DNA of 64,000 bases from Clostridia bacterium. Lineage in GTDB: Bacteria > Bacillota > Clostridia > TANB77 > CAG-508. The notes under the pieces were generated by a model, which was not told the DNA's origin, ran no database searches, and saw only the letters and a program-made list of their open reading frames with translations. Numbering within the stretch: position 1 is the stretch's first letter; every line of letters starts with the position of its first letter. Position numbers and translations under genes: made by a program. Location of the stretch: NCBI GenBank assembly GCA_017404545.1, contig JAFRCC010000018.1, positions 372,001 through 436,000 of the forward strand, read 5' to 3'. Shown in pieces: positions 13,530 to 21,270 of the stretch.

Positions 13530-14684
13530 TTACATTGCAGCTCTGAATAAATTGATAAAATCTTCTTTAGTTGTTTCTCTTGGATTTCCAGGTCTACATG
13601 GATCTTGCATTGCCTTTTCTGCAAGCATTTCAAAATCTTCTTCCTTGCAACCTGTATCTTTAACAGTAATTGTAACACCACAAGCCTTAGAAAGCTCTGA
13701 TATCATCCACACAAATGTATTAATTATATCTTGCTTCCCTAAATTAGCTGCATCTGGTCTTCCAATATGAATTAGTATCTCTCTGAATCTTTCCCACGCA
13801 ACTTCTCCATTAAATCTCATAACAGTTGGAAGCAAAATTGCATTTGCAATTCCATGAGGTGTATCATACACTGCACCTAATTGATGTGCCATTGAATGAA
13901 CTATTCCAAGACCAACATTTGAAAAACCCATTCCAGCCATATACTGTGCCATTGCCATGTTTTCTATAGCTACTGGATCTTTTTCATTAACTGCTTTAGG
14001 TAAGTTCTCGAATATTAGCTCTATTGCTCTCATATGAAACATATCAGACATCGTATTATGAGCTTTTGTTATATATCCTTCTACAGCATGTGTTAATGCA
14101 TCCAAACCTGTAGCCGCAGCTGTCATTTTTGGTAAGCTTTCCATTAATTCGGAGTCAACTATAGATAGAATTGGAATATCATGTGGATCAACACATACCA
14201 TTTTTATTTGTCGGCTCTCATCCGTTATTACATAATTTATTGTAACTTCTGCAGCCGTTCCGTGTGTTGTTGGAAGAGCTATTAATGGCAATCCTTTATT
14301 TTTTGTATTTGATAAGCCATTAAGAGATACAACATCTGCTCTATCTGGGTTTGTCATTAATATTGAAATTCCTTTTGCTGTATCAATAGCTGAGCCTCCA
14401 CCCATTACAACAATCACGTCAGCATTAATTTTTTTACATAACTCATATCCATCTAATACATTTTTTATTGTTGGATTTGGTTTTACATCTGAATACATTT
14501 CGTAATCAAACCCACTATTATCTAAAATATCTGTTACTTTTTTATATAGTCCACAATCTACTAATCCTTTATCTGTTACAAATAATATCTTCTTAAATCC
14601 TCTTGCATTAATTTCGTTTGGTAACTCGCTTCTACTCCCTCTACCAAAATATGAAGTTTCATTTAATATAAATCTCTCTGACAT
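13530..14684 (-). CDS. Iron-containing alcohol dehydrogenase
   Basis: The 384-residue enzyme belongs to the group III (iron-type) dehydrogenases that interconvert alcohols and aldehydes with NAD(P). The nucleotide-binding GGGSAID lies at residues 95-101. The four metal ligands are visible as Asp195, His199 (GLDALTH), His263 (IVHSMAH) and His277 (PHG). Length is typical. The start at 14684 follows GGAGG; the ORF extension to 14711 has none. Monocistronic with its own terminator. Substrate cannot be told (ethanol, butanol, 1,3-propanediol and lactaldehyde enzymes all look alike), but a fermentative role is expected. Confidence 0.9.
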   Translation of the reverse strand: MSERFILNETSYFGRGSRSELPNEINARGFKKILFVTDKGLVDCGLYKKVTDILDNSGFDYEMYSDVKPNPTIKNVLDGYELCKKINADVIVVMGGGSAIDTAKGISILMTNPDRADVVSLNGLSNTKNKGLPLIALPTTHGTAAEVTINYVITDESRQIKMVCVDPHDIPILSIVDSELMESLPKMTAAATGLDALTHAVEGYITKAHNTMSDMFHMRAIELIFENLPKAVNEKDPVAIENMAMAQYMAGMGFSNVGLGIVHSMAHQLGAVYDTPHGIANAILLPTVMRFNGEVAWERFREILIHIGRPDAANLGKQDIINTFVWMISELSKACGVTITVKDTGCKEEDFEMLAEKAMQDPCRPGNPRETTKEDFINLFRAAM

Positions 14685-14808
14685 ATAATTTCCTCCTTTG
14701 AATTTTGACATTTGTCAAATATAGTTTCTTCAAACCTAGCAATATTATATCAATAAGTAAAAATTTTTTTCAATATAAGATAAAATTTATTTATGTAAAA
14801 ATTTTTTA

Positions 14809-15630
14809 CTATTTTATATATTTATCTATATTTGAGTCTGTAAGCTCCGTTCCAATATCTACAAAATTGTATTTGCTCTCATTTAGGCTTGCTTTATACT
14901 CTTCATATTGTTGTTCCGAAACGTCTTCACTATCAGAATCTAAAGATTTCTTGTTTATATAATATATCAAAGAATCACTTTCTGCTTCACTATTGGAATC
15001 AATTTCAGAGCCATACATGCCCATAAACTTTAATTTTCCATCTGTTACACTATGATATATCGTAGCCTCTGAACCTCCATGCATATAAATTGTACGAACT
15101 ACACATTTATTTGCGTCTACAGAATAAGCTCCATGATATATATGGCCTTCGTTAATCTTAGTTGACGTTACATTTCCATTTGAATATGAAACTAAAATTA
15201 TCTTTGCATATCTAGCCTCTTCAGCTAAAACCTGTACAACAACTATTGGCTTAGCTCCACTTTTGCAAACAATAAAACTTATGTCTTGCTCTACATTATC
15301 TACATCTATAATCCCTTCATCTTCTTGAACATATATATTTTTCTTTAGCCAACTCTTATCTTTAAGAGCAGATTTTACAGCATCTGAAGTATTTGTAGTG
15401 TTCGATTCTTTCTTCTCTTTTTCTTGTGTTTTATCTTTTGACTCATCCTCTTTATCTTTATCTTCTGCTATCTCATTATTTGAAACCATTTTATCATTTT
15501 TGTTAGTTGTTATAGTATTCTCCGTGCCATCATTCTTTCCGATAATTAATTTGTCCGTTACAATAAAAGCCATCATTCCAGCCACTAACATACTCAAAAC
15601 CATAATTACAATTTTTGATTTTTTATCCAT
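14809..15630 (-). CDS. Secreted or membrane-anchored protein, unknown
   Basis: A 273-residue protein with an N-terminal membrane span (about residues 7-29) and a long charged Lys/Glu/Asp linker (about 35-85). A C-terminal domain of mixed strands then shows IYHGAYSVDANK and MHGGSEATIYHS segments. It resembles nothing I can name. Many clostridial genomes carry such single-span proteins with a low-complexity linker. It stands alone between the dehydrogenase and a membrane protein gene. Confidence 0.6.
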   Translation of the reverse strand: MDKKSKIVIMVLSMLVAGMMAFIVTDKLIIGKNDGTENTITTNKNDKMVSNNEIAEDKDKEDESKDKTQEKEKKESNTTNTSDAVKSALKDKSWLKKNIYVQEDEGIIDVDNVEQDISFIVCKSGAKPIVVVQVLAEEARYAKIILVSYSNGNVTSTKINEGHIYHGAYSVDANKCVVRTIYMHGGSEATIYHSVTDGKLKFMGMYGSEIDSNSEAESDSLIYYINKKSLDSDSEDVSEQQYEEYKASLNESKYNFVDIGTELTDSNIDKYIK

Positions 15631-15749
15631 ATACCCTCCATATCACATTCTATCAATAGATTTTTATATAAACTATATAAAAATTATAACAATCTCTAAT
15701 TTTCTTTTCAATAATATCTTTATATATTTGCATATAAAGCCAAAAGAAT

Positions 15750-15799
15750 AAGGATAGCTCTGTACGAAGTATCCTATCGTCACACAAAACTATCCTTCT
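15750..15799 (-). terminator. Terminator after the hydrophobic protein gene
   Basis: AAGGATAG and CTATCCTT form the outer stem of a long hairpin, followed on the minus strand by TTATTCTTTT. Confidence 0.6.
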
Positions 15800-15805
15800 T
15801 ATTTA

Positions 15806-16354
15806 CTATTTCTCTTTGTTAAATATTTTTAATATCTTTCCAACAAAACCAACAATATTTGTTGAATTTTTTTGAGCTATCCCTTTTCCTATAGCTTTAC
15901 CACCTATTGTTAAAGATGCCACTATAGCACTTACTATAAATTGAACATCAAAACTTAATCCTAAGCTACTCGTCATTTTAACGGCAATTAATGCACTTAT
16001 CGACCCACTCAAAACTCCAGCAACATCACCAATAACATCTGCACATACATTAGAAACTTTAGCTGAATTTTTAATTAGTTTTAGCGATGTTTTTGAACCT
16101 GGTATTTTTTTGGCAGCCATTGCATTAAAGTCTGACTCTCTACCAACAGTTACTGCAACACCGATAACATCAAATACTATACCTATGAATATTACCAACA
16201 AAAGCACAAGAATTGCTGGTATCAACGACAAACCACCGATTGCTGTAGTTGATATAAAAGAAAATATAATTGACAGAGCAAATGCTAATACAAATATTGT
16301 GATAAACCACTTGACTTCTGAGGAATCTTTCTTTTCTTTTTTATTTTTTTTCAT
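15806..16354 (-). CDS. Polytopic membrane protein, possibly DUF21/CorB-related
   Basis: The 182-residue protein has a lysine-rich start and about three to four membrane spans (residues about 18-38, 43-68, 105-130, 135-152). It contains a central VGRESDFNAMAAKKIPGSKT loop like that between helices in DUF21 (CNNM/CorB) proteins. It has no CBS domains. Similar short proteins are often labelled 'Mg/Co transporter CorB-like', but the transport function is not shown here. It lies downstream of the noncoding RNA block. Confidence 0.55.
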   Translation of the reverse strand: MKKNKKEKKDSSEVKWFITIFVLAFALSIIFSFISTTAIGGLSLIPAILVLLLVIFIGIVFDVIGVAVTVGRESDFNAMAAKKIPGSKTSLKLIKNSAKVSNVCADVIGDVAGVLSGSISALIAVKMTSSLGLSFDVQFIVSAIVASLTIGGKAIGKGIAQKNSTNIVGFVGKILKIFNKEK

Positions 16355-16399
16355 TTTTTTTCATTCTCCTATTGTAAAAAAAAATAAAATATAATAGTG

Positions 16400-16595
16400 G
16401 TGAAACTTAAGTAAATTTTACGGTTTAGGTCTAGTTGAATTTCTCTATTTCCTACCAAACATTACTGTTTAGCTGTTTCCATTTAAAGGAAATAATCAAT
16501 AGATTAATTGATTACCAGACAGCCACTTAAATCCGTACTTTAATCCTCAAATTCCCATGCCTATCGACAAAACATTCTAGAAGTTTTCCTTAATA
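16400..16595 (-). ncRNA. Candidate noncoding RNA, unassigned
   Basis: About 190 nt without a credible ORF, between a promoter-like pair on the minus strand (TTGCAA then TATTAT, about 16627 to 16602) and a T-rich end. A stable hairpin (AATCAATTAA...TTGATT, near 16495-16515) and a GGAAATAATC...GTTTCC-type pairing are visible. No known family is recognised. Confidence 0.3.
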
Positions 16596-16679
16596 CACTA
16601 AATAATATACTAGTTTCTTTTGCAATAGTGATTTCATAACCAACAACAAATTATCATTTTGGCCAAATTATCATTTGTT

Positions 16680-16958
16680 GTTACACGGTTAATCCCAAGA
16701 CTATCACTCAAAACAGGCTACACTATATATTGTGTCTTGGCACTTTATATAGGTTTATACTACCATATACAATATTAAACCAATTGTATACATAGCCTCC
16801 GCGACAATAGGGTATTATTATGTATGCCATTACATAATTCCCTAAAATCTTTACTCCCTGAAAACACACAAAACTGGCATTCCGCGCATAAACAAGAAAC
16901 TTCAACGATGTGCCCTTTAGTGGATTTTTAGCCCCACCCTCGTATAAAACTGTGTAAC
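16680..16958 (-). ncRNA. Structured noncoding RNA, about 279 nt, unassigned
   Basis: The minus-strand transcript would be closed by GTTACAC (16958-16952) with GTGTAAC (16686-16680). Inside are several perfect hairpins: GTGG...CCAC near 16933, ATTATGTA/TACATAAT near 16825, TATACAAT/ATTGTATA near 16780, and CCAAGAC/GTCTTGG near 16740-16700. It is followed at once by a long hairpin (AACAACAAAT/ATTTGTTGTT) that could end transcription. An 83-codon ORF crosses it but lacks a ribosome binding site and protein-like features. It is not tmRNA, RNase P or SRP RNA by their signature motifs. The large clostridial raiA-type RNAs are one family to test. Confidence 0.5.
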
Positions 16959-17105
16959 TAGAATAATGCACCACTGAATTATATCTTACTATATAATTTT
17001 TTTTTATTCAAGATATTTTTGTTTAAAAATATCACGTAAGAGTCATTATACACTATATTCTTTTTTTTGTCAAATGATACTTATTTTTAATTAATGAGAT
17101 TATAA

Positions 17106-17134
17106 TTGAATATTCAAAATTAATATGATAAAAT
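17106..17134 (+). promoter_or_regulatory. Promoter with overlapping palindrome for the HPr-like gene
   Basis: TTGAAT (17106-17111) and TAAAAT (17129-17134) are 17 nt apart. The -35 lies in the 12-bp palindrome TTGAATATTCAA (17106-17117), a possible operator. Confidence 0.5.
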
Positions 17135-17210
17135 TCTAGTGTTCAGATAAAATCTAATTGTTTATTAAAAACTTCAAATTATCGAGGCTATTTCATTTGG
17201 AGGGATTTTT

Positions 17211-17477
17211 ATGCAAAAGACAAATGCAGTTGTCAGAAATCAGGTCGGATTACGCTCTAGGGCAGCTACAATTTTTGTAGCAAAAGCCAGCGAATTTACT
17301 TCGAGTGTTCACGTTCAGTATAATGAAAAATTGATTAATGGTAAGAGTCTTTTAGGAGTACTCTCATGCTCTGTTATCGGCGGAGCTACTATTACAATTT
17401 ATACTGATGGTCCTGACGAAGAAAAAGCTATATTAGAGCTTTCTGAACTAGTAGAAACCGGATTTACTGACTATTAA
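17211..17477 (+). CDS. Crh/HPr-like regulatory protein with Arg at position 15
   Basis: The 88-residue protein has the HPr fold pattern: NQVGLRSRAATIFVAKASEF at residues 10-29 aligns with the usual NxxGLHARPAA, and NGKSLLGVL at 43-51 aligns with the regulatory serine loop. The PTS phosphoryl-carrying His15 is replaced by Arg15, while Arg17 and Ser46 are kept. This is the situation in Crh, where position 15 is Gln and only Ser46 can be phosphorylated by HPr kinase to co-activate CcpA. It should therefore be a regulator, not a sugar-phosphotransfer protein. It has its own promoter and terminator, and looks richer in G+C than neighbouring genes. Confidence 0.75.
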   Translation: MQKTNAVVRNQVGLRSRAATIFVAKASEFTSSVHVQYNEKLINGKSLLGVLSCSVIGGATITIYTDGPDEEKAILELSELVETGFTDY

Positions 17478-17480
17478 AAA

Positions 17481-17522
17481 GAAAGGGAAGTAACCAATTA
17501 TTGGTAGCTTCCCTCTCTTTTT
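17481..17522 (+). terminator. Terminator of the HPr-like gene
   Basis: GGGAAG...CTTCCC hairpin with an inner ACCAATTATTGGT stem, followed by CTCTTTTT. Confidence 0.8.
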
Positions 17523-17561
17523 GTATTAATTATTTATCAAATAAGTATAAAATCAGCAAAA

Positions 17562-17593
17562 CCGGAGATTCCTACTTAATCAGGTATCTCCGG
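17562..17593 (-). terminator. Terminator of the 96-aa gene
   Basis: CCGGAGAT pairs with ATCTCCGG around an imperfect CCTA...CAGGT inner stem; the minus-strand transcript continues into TTTTGC. Confidence 0.75.
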
Positions 17594-17611
17594 CTTTACC
17601 TTGGCATGCTT

Positions 17612-17902
17612 CTATTTTAGCATAATTTTAAGTTTTTCCAGCTGAAGGCAGTTACTTGTATATGAGCAAACAATTTCCCGCGCATTTTCAAGGTCTTCTT
17701 CATTGTTAGGATAACTCATTTTCATCATTTCGTCGATTTCGAGTTCTTGTAGTTTCATAATATCCATTGCCTCTTCAATAAGAGCTCTAGCTTTTTGAAC
17801 ATCTTTAGGATTATTTTCAAGACATTGCCTAGCAATTATGATGTTACCACGTGCAACTACGTTACGCTTAATCATCCGCTCGAACGAAAACTTATATAGC
17901 AT
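17612..17902 (-). CDS. Small helical protein, 96 aa, unknown
   Basis: The protein (MLYKFSFERMIKRNVVARGN...) looks like a set of four or five helices with repeated acidic/basic faces and one Cys pair far apart. No family is recognised. It has its own consensus promoter (18038-18010), a leader of about 100 nt and a strong terminator, and converges with the HPr-like gene. Both look richer in G+C than their surroundings and seem to belong to a scattered set of single-gene units. Confidence 0.55.
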   Translation of the reverse strand: MLYKFSFERMIKRNVVARGNIIIARQCLENNPKDVQKARALIEEAMDIMKLQELEIDEMMKMSYPNNEEDLENAREIVCSYTSNCLQLEKLKIMLK

Positions 17903-18009
17903 GCTTTTTCACCTCTTTTCTATTAGATTTTGGTGACGCTTTGTAGATTGATTGTTTCCACAATGCTTTACTTTACTCTACCTCAAGATTTGGGCCAAGT
18001 ATGCAGTTT

Positions 18010-18038
18010 ATTATATAATTCTTTACATAAATAGTCAA
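18010..18038 (-). promoter_or_regulatory. Consensus promoter for the 96-aa gene
   Basis: On the minus strand TTGACT (18038-18033) and TATAAT (18015-18010) are 17 nt apart. Confidence 0.75.
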
Positions 18039-18100
18039 TGTTTCTATAGAAAAAAAGTATTGTTTTTAATGGAAGTTAAACTATGAAGATTGAGAGCAAA

Positions 18101-18140
18101 CTAAAAGGAACGTCTCCTTTTCATATAGAAAACATTCCTT
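18101..18140 (-). terminator. Hairpin at the end of the infC operon
   Basis: AAAAGGA (18103-18109) pairs with TCCTTTT (18115-18121), with a further GGAATG...ACGTTCC pairing on the minus strand. Confidence 0.5.
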
Positions 18141-18212
18141 ATTAGTAACTTAATTTATATTATCTAACTTTTTGTGTTCAATATATAAATCAAGTGCTTT
18201 TTATAAATTTAC

Positions 18213-18563
18213 TTAAGCTTTTTTAGCAATTTCAGCTACTTTTGCAAATGCAGCTGCATCTGATACAGCCATTTCTGCTAGCATTTTTCTGTTGATAACA
18301 ACATTAGCTTTCTTTAATCCAGCTATTAATGTACTGTATGTTAATCCATTGATTCTTGCAGCAGCATTAATTCTTGCTATCCATAATTTTCTAAAATTAC
18401 TCTTTTTATCTTTTCTTCCAACATAAGCATATGCTCCAGATTTCATAACTGCTTGTTTAGCATTTCTAAATCTGTAGTGCTTTGCACCATAATAACCTTT
18501 TGCTCTTTTTAATACTTTTTTATGTTTCTTACGAGTAATTATTGCTGTTTTAACTCTTGCCAT
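18213..18563 (-). CDS. rplT: 50S ribosomal protein L20
   Basis: The 116-residue basic protein begins [20 protein letters not shown] and contains [20 protein letters not shown], unmistakable for L20. It binds 23S rRNA early in assembly of the large subunit, and in Firmicutes it also represses its own operon through the leader. It is the last gene of infC-rpmI-rplT with 27-nt spacing from rpmI. Confidence 0.98.
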   Translation of the reverse strand: MARVKTAIITRKKHKKVLKRAKGYYGAKHYRFRNAKQAVMKSGAYAYVGRKDKKSNFRKLWIARINAAARINGLTYSTLIAGLKKANVVINRKMLAEMAVSDAAAFAKVAEIAKKA

Positions 18564-18590
18564 TTTAAATTCACTCCTATCTTTCTAAAA

Positions 18591-18794
18591 TTAATTTCCA
18601 TATGGTAGCATTTTTTTAATTGCTGCCTCACATGTTTTATCAGCATAAGCATTCATAATGCTTCCTGATTTCTTTTGTCTGTTTGTTTTGTTTGCTAATA
18701 AGTGTCTTCTATTAGCTTTAGTTCTCTTATACTTTCCTGATGCAGTTTGTGAGTATCTTTTCTTAGCTGCTTTGTTTGTTTTTAGTTTTGGCAT
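18591..18794 (-). CDS. rpmI: 50S ribosomal protein L35
   Basis: A 67-residue very basic protein: MPKLKTNKAAKKRYSQTASG, then KYKRTKANRRHLLANKTNRQ. It matches L35 in length and sequence. Middle gene of the infC operon, 19 nt after infC. Confidence 0.97.
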   Translation of the reverse strand: MPKLKTNKAAKKRYSQTASGKYKRTKANRRHLLANKTNRQKKSGSIMNAYADKTCEAAIKKMLPYGN

Positions 18795-18813
18795 AATAAA
18801 ATCTCCTCCTTAA

Positions 18814-19329
18814 TTATTTATCAGCTTTTTTAGCTAGTATTACAAACATGTTTTTACCTTCCAATAAAGGCTTCTTTTCTGGAGTAGCAACATCTTCTAA
18901 ATCTTCAATAAATTTATTTAATGCTTCTTCTCCTAATTTTACGTAGTTAAGCTCTCTTCCCCTGAATTTAACTGTTATCTTAACTTTGTTTCCTTCTTCA
19001 AGGAACTTTCTTGCATTTTTACACTTAAACTCAAAATCATGTTGCTCTATATTTGGAGTAATTCTGATTTCTTTAGTCTCTAATGTTTTTTGCTTTTTGC
19101 GAGCTTCTTTCTCTTTTTTAGCTTGTTCAAATTTATATTTTCCATAGTTCATAATCTTACAAACTGGAACATCTAAATTTGGAGAAACTAGAACTAAATC
19201 TAATTTCTTTTCGTAAGCCATATCTAAAGCTTCATTTAATGAAAGCTTTCCTACTTTTTGTCCGTTCTCGTCTACAACTTGAACTTCTTTTGCCCTTATT
19301 TGCTCATTAATTGGTAATTCCTGTTTTAT
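18814..19329 (-). CDS. infC: Translation initiation factor IF-3 (AUA start)
   Basis: The 171-residue factor prevents premature subunit joining and checks the start codon. The N-domain (INEQIRAKEVQVVDENGQKV then GKLSLNEALDMAY) and the C-domain (RITPNIEQHDFEFKCKNARK) are both present. The frame upstream of the first ATG (19221) continues with clear IF-3 sequence and reaches an ATA codon at 19329-19327, 9 nt after AGGAGG; no ATG, GTG or TTG is available there. IF-3 genes normally use rare AUU/AUA starts so that the protein can repress its own translation, so the AUA start is credible. Confidence 0.95.
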   Translation of the reverse strand: MKQELPINEQIRAKEVQVVDENGQKVGKLSLNEALDMAYEKKLDLVLVSPNLDVPVCKIMNYGKYKFEQAKKEKEARKKQKTLETKEIRITPNIEQHDFEFKCKNARKFLEEGNKVKITVKFRGRELNYVKLGEEALNKFIEDLEDVATPEKKPLLEGKNMFVILAKKADK

Positions 19330-19334
19330 AGTAA

Positions 19335-19560
19335 AACACCTCCTACTAGTTATATCGCCAAATTTTATTGTACAAATCTAAAATTTTTGCATAAAAAAAT
19401 TGATTTGTTTTTAAGAACAAATCAATCCACGAAATTTTTATAACATATGAACACACAGCCCACTTATAGTAGACTATATTTAAAATATGTATTATAAAAT
19501 GTTAACCTTTTTCTATTCGATAAGGTGAGAAGTGGATTGCTTCTTCTTTTTGACTAGACT
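19335..19560 (-). promoter_or_regulatory. infC operon leader (L20-leader type) with attenuator
   Basis: The about 220-nt leader contains CAATCCAC (near 19530) able to pair with GTGGATTG (near 19427), competing with the terminator hairpin TTGATTTGTT/AACAAATCAA (19400-19425) that is followed by seven Us. This is the arrangement of the Firmicute L20-controlled infC leader, in which L20 binding favours termination. Confidence 0.7.
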
Positions 19561-19589
19561 ATGATACCTTATTTTTTCAGTCCTGTCAA
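19561..19589 (-). promoter_or_regulatory. infC operon promoter
   Basis: TTGACA (19589-19584) and TATCAT (19566-19561) on the minus strand with a 17-nt spacer. Confidence 0.8.
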
Positions 19590-19808
19590 TACTTTTGTTT
19601 AATTTTATATTTATTTATTGTATGCTTTAATTTTTTATGTAAATTATTGTATAATAAATTTTATAGTTCTGCAACTAGCAGTTCGTTAATCTCCGTTTCA
19701 CCATCTATGGTAAGCTTATTACTGTAAGATGTTTTCAATATAGAGAACTATTTTCGTGTAAATAATCGAATTTAGATCTCCCAAAGTACATTATAAGGAG
19801 GTGAAAAC

Positions 19809-20066
19809 ATGAAATCCAGATATTATAGTGCCGCTATGTTTTGCTTTTCAGCAGGACCAATTCTCATGATTCTTCTTACAATCTTGGGAATCAGCAAACA
19901 GGACTATGCATTCCTATACACAGGTGCTGTCATGATTCATGCTTTAGGTGTTGTTTTTTCTATCAAACATTTCCCTGAAGTTAATAATGACAGTCCGCCT
20001 GCATCAACGCTCATGCTCTTGGGTACTGTAGGAGCAGTTTTAAACTATGTTGTGTGCAGATTCTGA
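19809..20066 (+). CDS. Small membrane protein, 85 aa, unknown
   Basis: The protein (MKSRYYSAAMFCFSAGPILM...) has three likely membrane spans (residues about 10-28, 33-50 and 65-83) and a short polar loop with SPPAS. No family recognised. It follows GGAGGTG with good spacing. Its approximately 150-nt leader begins after TATAAT (19650-19655) with a small CTGC...GCAG hairpin. Like the HPr-like gene and the two paralogs at 29.5-31.0 kb it looks more GC-rich than its neighbours and is a single-gene unit with a strong terminator. Confidence 0.55.
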   Translation: MKSRYYSAAMFCFSAGPILMILLTILGISKQDYAFLYTGAVMIHALGVVFSIKHFPEVNNDSPPASTLMLLGTVGAVLNYVVCRF

Positions 20067-20073
20067 TTTCGTG

Positions 20074-20120
20074 TCCCCTTCGCATCTGAAAAGATTGCGT
20101 GGGGGTTCTTCTTTTTTTAT
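20074..20120 (+). terminator. Terminator of the 85-aa membrane protein gene
   Basis: CCCC-TTCGCA stem pairs with TTGCG-TGGGGG, followed by a T-rich tract (TTCTTCTTTTTTT). Confidence 0.8.
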
Positions 20121-20148
20121 CTTGAATAATCAATTTGTTCAATAATAC

Positions 20149-20291
20149 TTGACTTTTCCTTCAATCTGTAATAGAATGGGAAAGCAATAAATTTTGATTA
20201 TGACTTAGAGTCAAACTTCTCCCCGGTGGTTTAATTTTAAGTTTCATATATAAAATATATTATAAATAAATGAATGGAGGGTATTTTTACC
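20149..20291 (+). promoter_or_regulatory. rplM-rpsI promoter and leader
   Basis: TTGACT (20149-20154) and TAGAAT (20172-20177) are 17 nt apart, followed by a leader of about 110 nt. Firmicutes often have an autoregulatory L13 leader at this place; a CTCCCCGGTGG segment is present, but I cannot confirm the family fold. Confidence 0.6.
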
Positions 20292-20726
20292 ATGAATAAC
20301 ACTACGTATAGTATAAAGAAAAATGAAATTGAAAGCAAATGGTATATAATCGATGCTGCAAACAAACCATTAGGTAGAGTTGCTACAGAAGCAGCTAAAT
20401 TATTAAGAGGAAAACATAAACCTACTTATACACCAAATTTGGATAACGGAGACCACGTTATAATATTAAATTGTAATGATATGGCTCTTACAGGACACAA
20501 ATTAGATCAAAAAATATACAGACATCATTCAGGATACATTGGTGGAATGAAAGAAACAACAGCTAGAGAGATGATGGCTAAGTCTCCAGAAAAAATGATG
20601 ATGCTTGCTATAAAAGGAATGCTTCCAAAGAATTCATTAGGAAGACAAATGATAAAGAAAGTAAGAATCTATGCTGGTAATGAACATGAGAATGTTGCTC
20701 AAAAACCAGAAGTATGGGAATTCTAA
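20292..20726 (+). CDS. rplM: 50S ribosomal protein L13
   Basis: A 144-residue protein with the L13 signature ([20 protein letters not shown], then [20 protein letters not shown] and [11 protein letters not shown]). The start at 20292 follows GGAGGG; the frame extends upstream to 20274 without a site. L13 binds 23S rRNA early in large-subunit assembly. Forms the universal pair with rpsI, 27 nt away. Confidence 0.98.
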   Translation: MNNTTYSIKKNEIESKWYIIDAANKPLGRVATEAAKLLRGKHKPTYTPNLDNGDHVIILNCNDMALTGHKLDQKIYRHHSGYIGGMKETTAREMMAKSPEKMMMLAIKGMLPKNSLGRQMIKKVRIYAGNEHENVAQKPEVWEF

Positions 20727-20753
20727 TTAATAATTTAAGGGAGGAAATTAAAA

Positions 20754-21155
20754 ATGGCTAAGAAAGAAATAGCATTCTGCGGAACAGGTAGAAGAAAAAA
20801 ATCAATCGCTAGAGTTAGATTAGTAGATGGAAATGGAAAAATTACAATAAATGGAAAAGATCTAGATGAATATTTTGGAGCTGATACTTTAAAATATATC
20901 GTAAAGCAACCATTATCAGTTACCGAAACAGAAACAAAATACGATGTTATCTGTACAGTAAAAGGTGGAGGTTTCACAGGTCAAGCTGGAGCTATCCGTC
21001 ATGGTATTTCAAGAGCTTTATTAGAAGCAAATTCAGAAGATTTCAGACCAACTTTAAAATCAAACGGATTCTTAACAAGAGATTCTCGTATGAAAGAAAG
21101 AAAGAAATATGGTCTTAAGAAAGCTAGAAAAGCTCCACAATTCAGCAAGAGATAA
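20754..21155 (+). CDS. rpsI: 30S ribosomal protein S9
   Basis: The 133-residue protein begins [20 protein letters not shown] after MAKKEI and ends with the basic [17 protein letters not shown] tail that reaches the decoding site in all S9 proteins. It follows rplM with its own GGGAGG site. Standard length. Confidence 0.98.
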   Translation: MAKKEIAFCGTGRRKKSIARVRLVDGNGKITINGKDLDEYFGADTLKYIVKQPLSVTETETKYDVICTVKGGGFTGQAGAIRHGISRALLEANSEDFRPTLKSNGFLTRDSRMKERKKYGLKKARKAPQFSKR

Positions 21156-21161
21156 TTTTCA

Positions 21162-21190
21162 AAGTGCATACAAAGTATGCACTTTTTTGT
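21162..21190 (+). terminator. rplM-rpsI terminator
   Basis: AAAGTGCATAC and GTATGCACTTT pair around a 3-nt loop, followed by TTTT. Confidence 0.9.
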
Positions 21191-21270
21191 TGCTTTTCAG
21201 ATAAGTAAAAAAAATATAATACCTCTTTCAGATATTATATTTTTTTCTAAAATTTTCATCTTATTCAAAA

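Noticed and set aside
16723-16974. An 83-codon ORF in the noncoding RNA region
   Set aside because: No ribosome binding site, odd composition, and it coincides with strong RNA hairpins.
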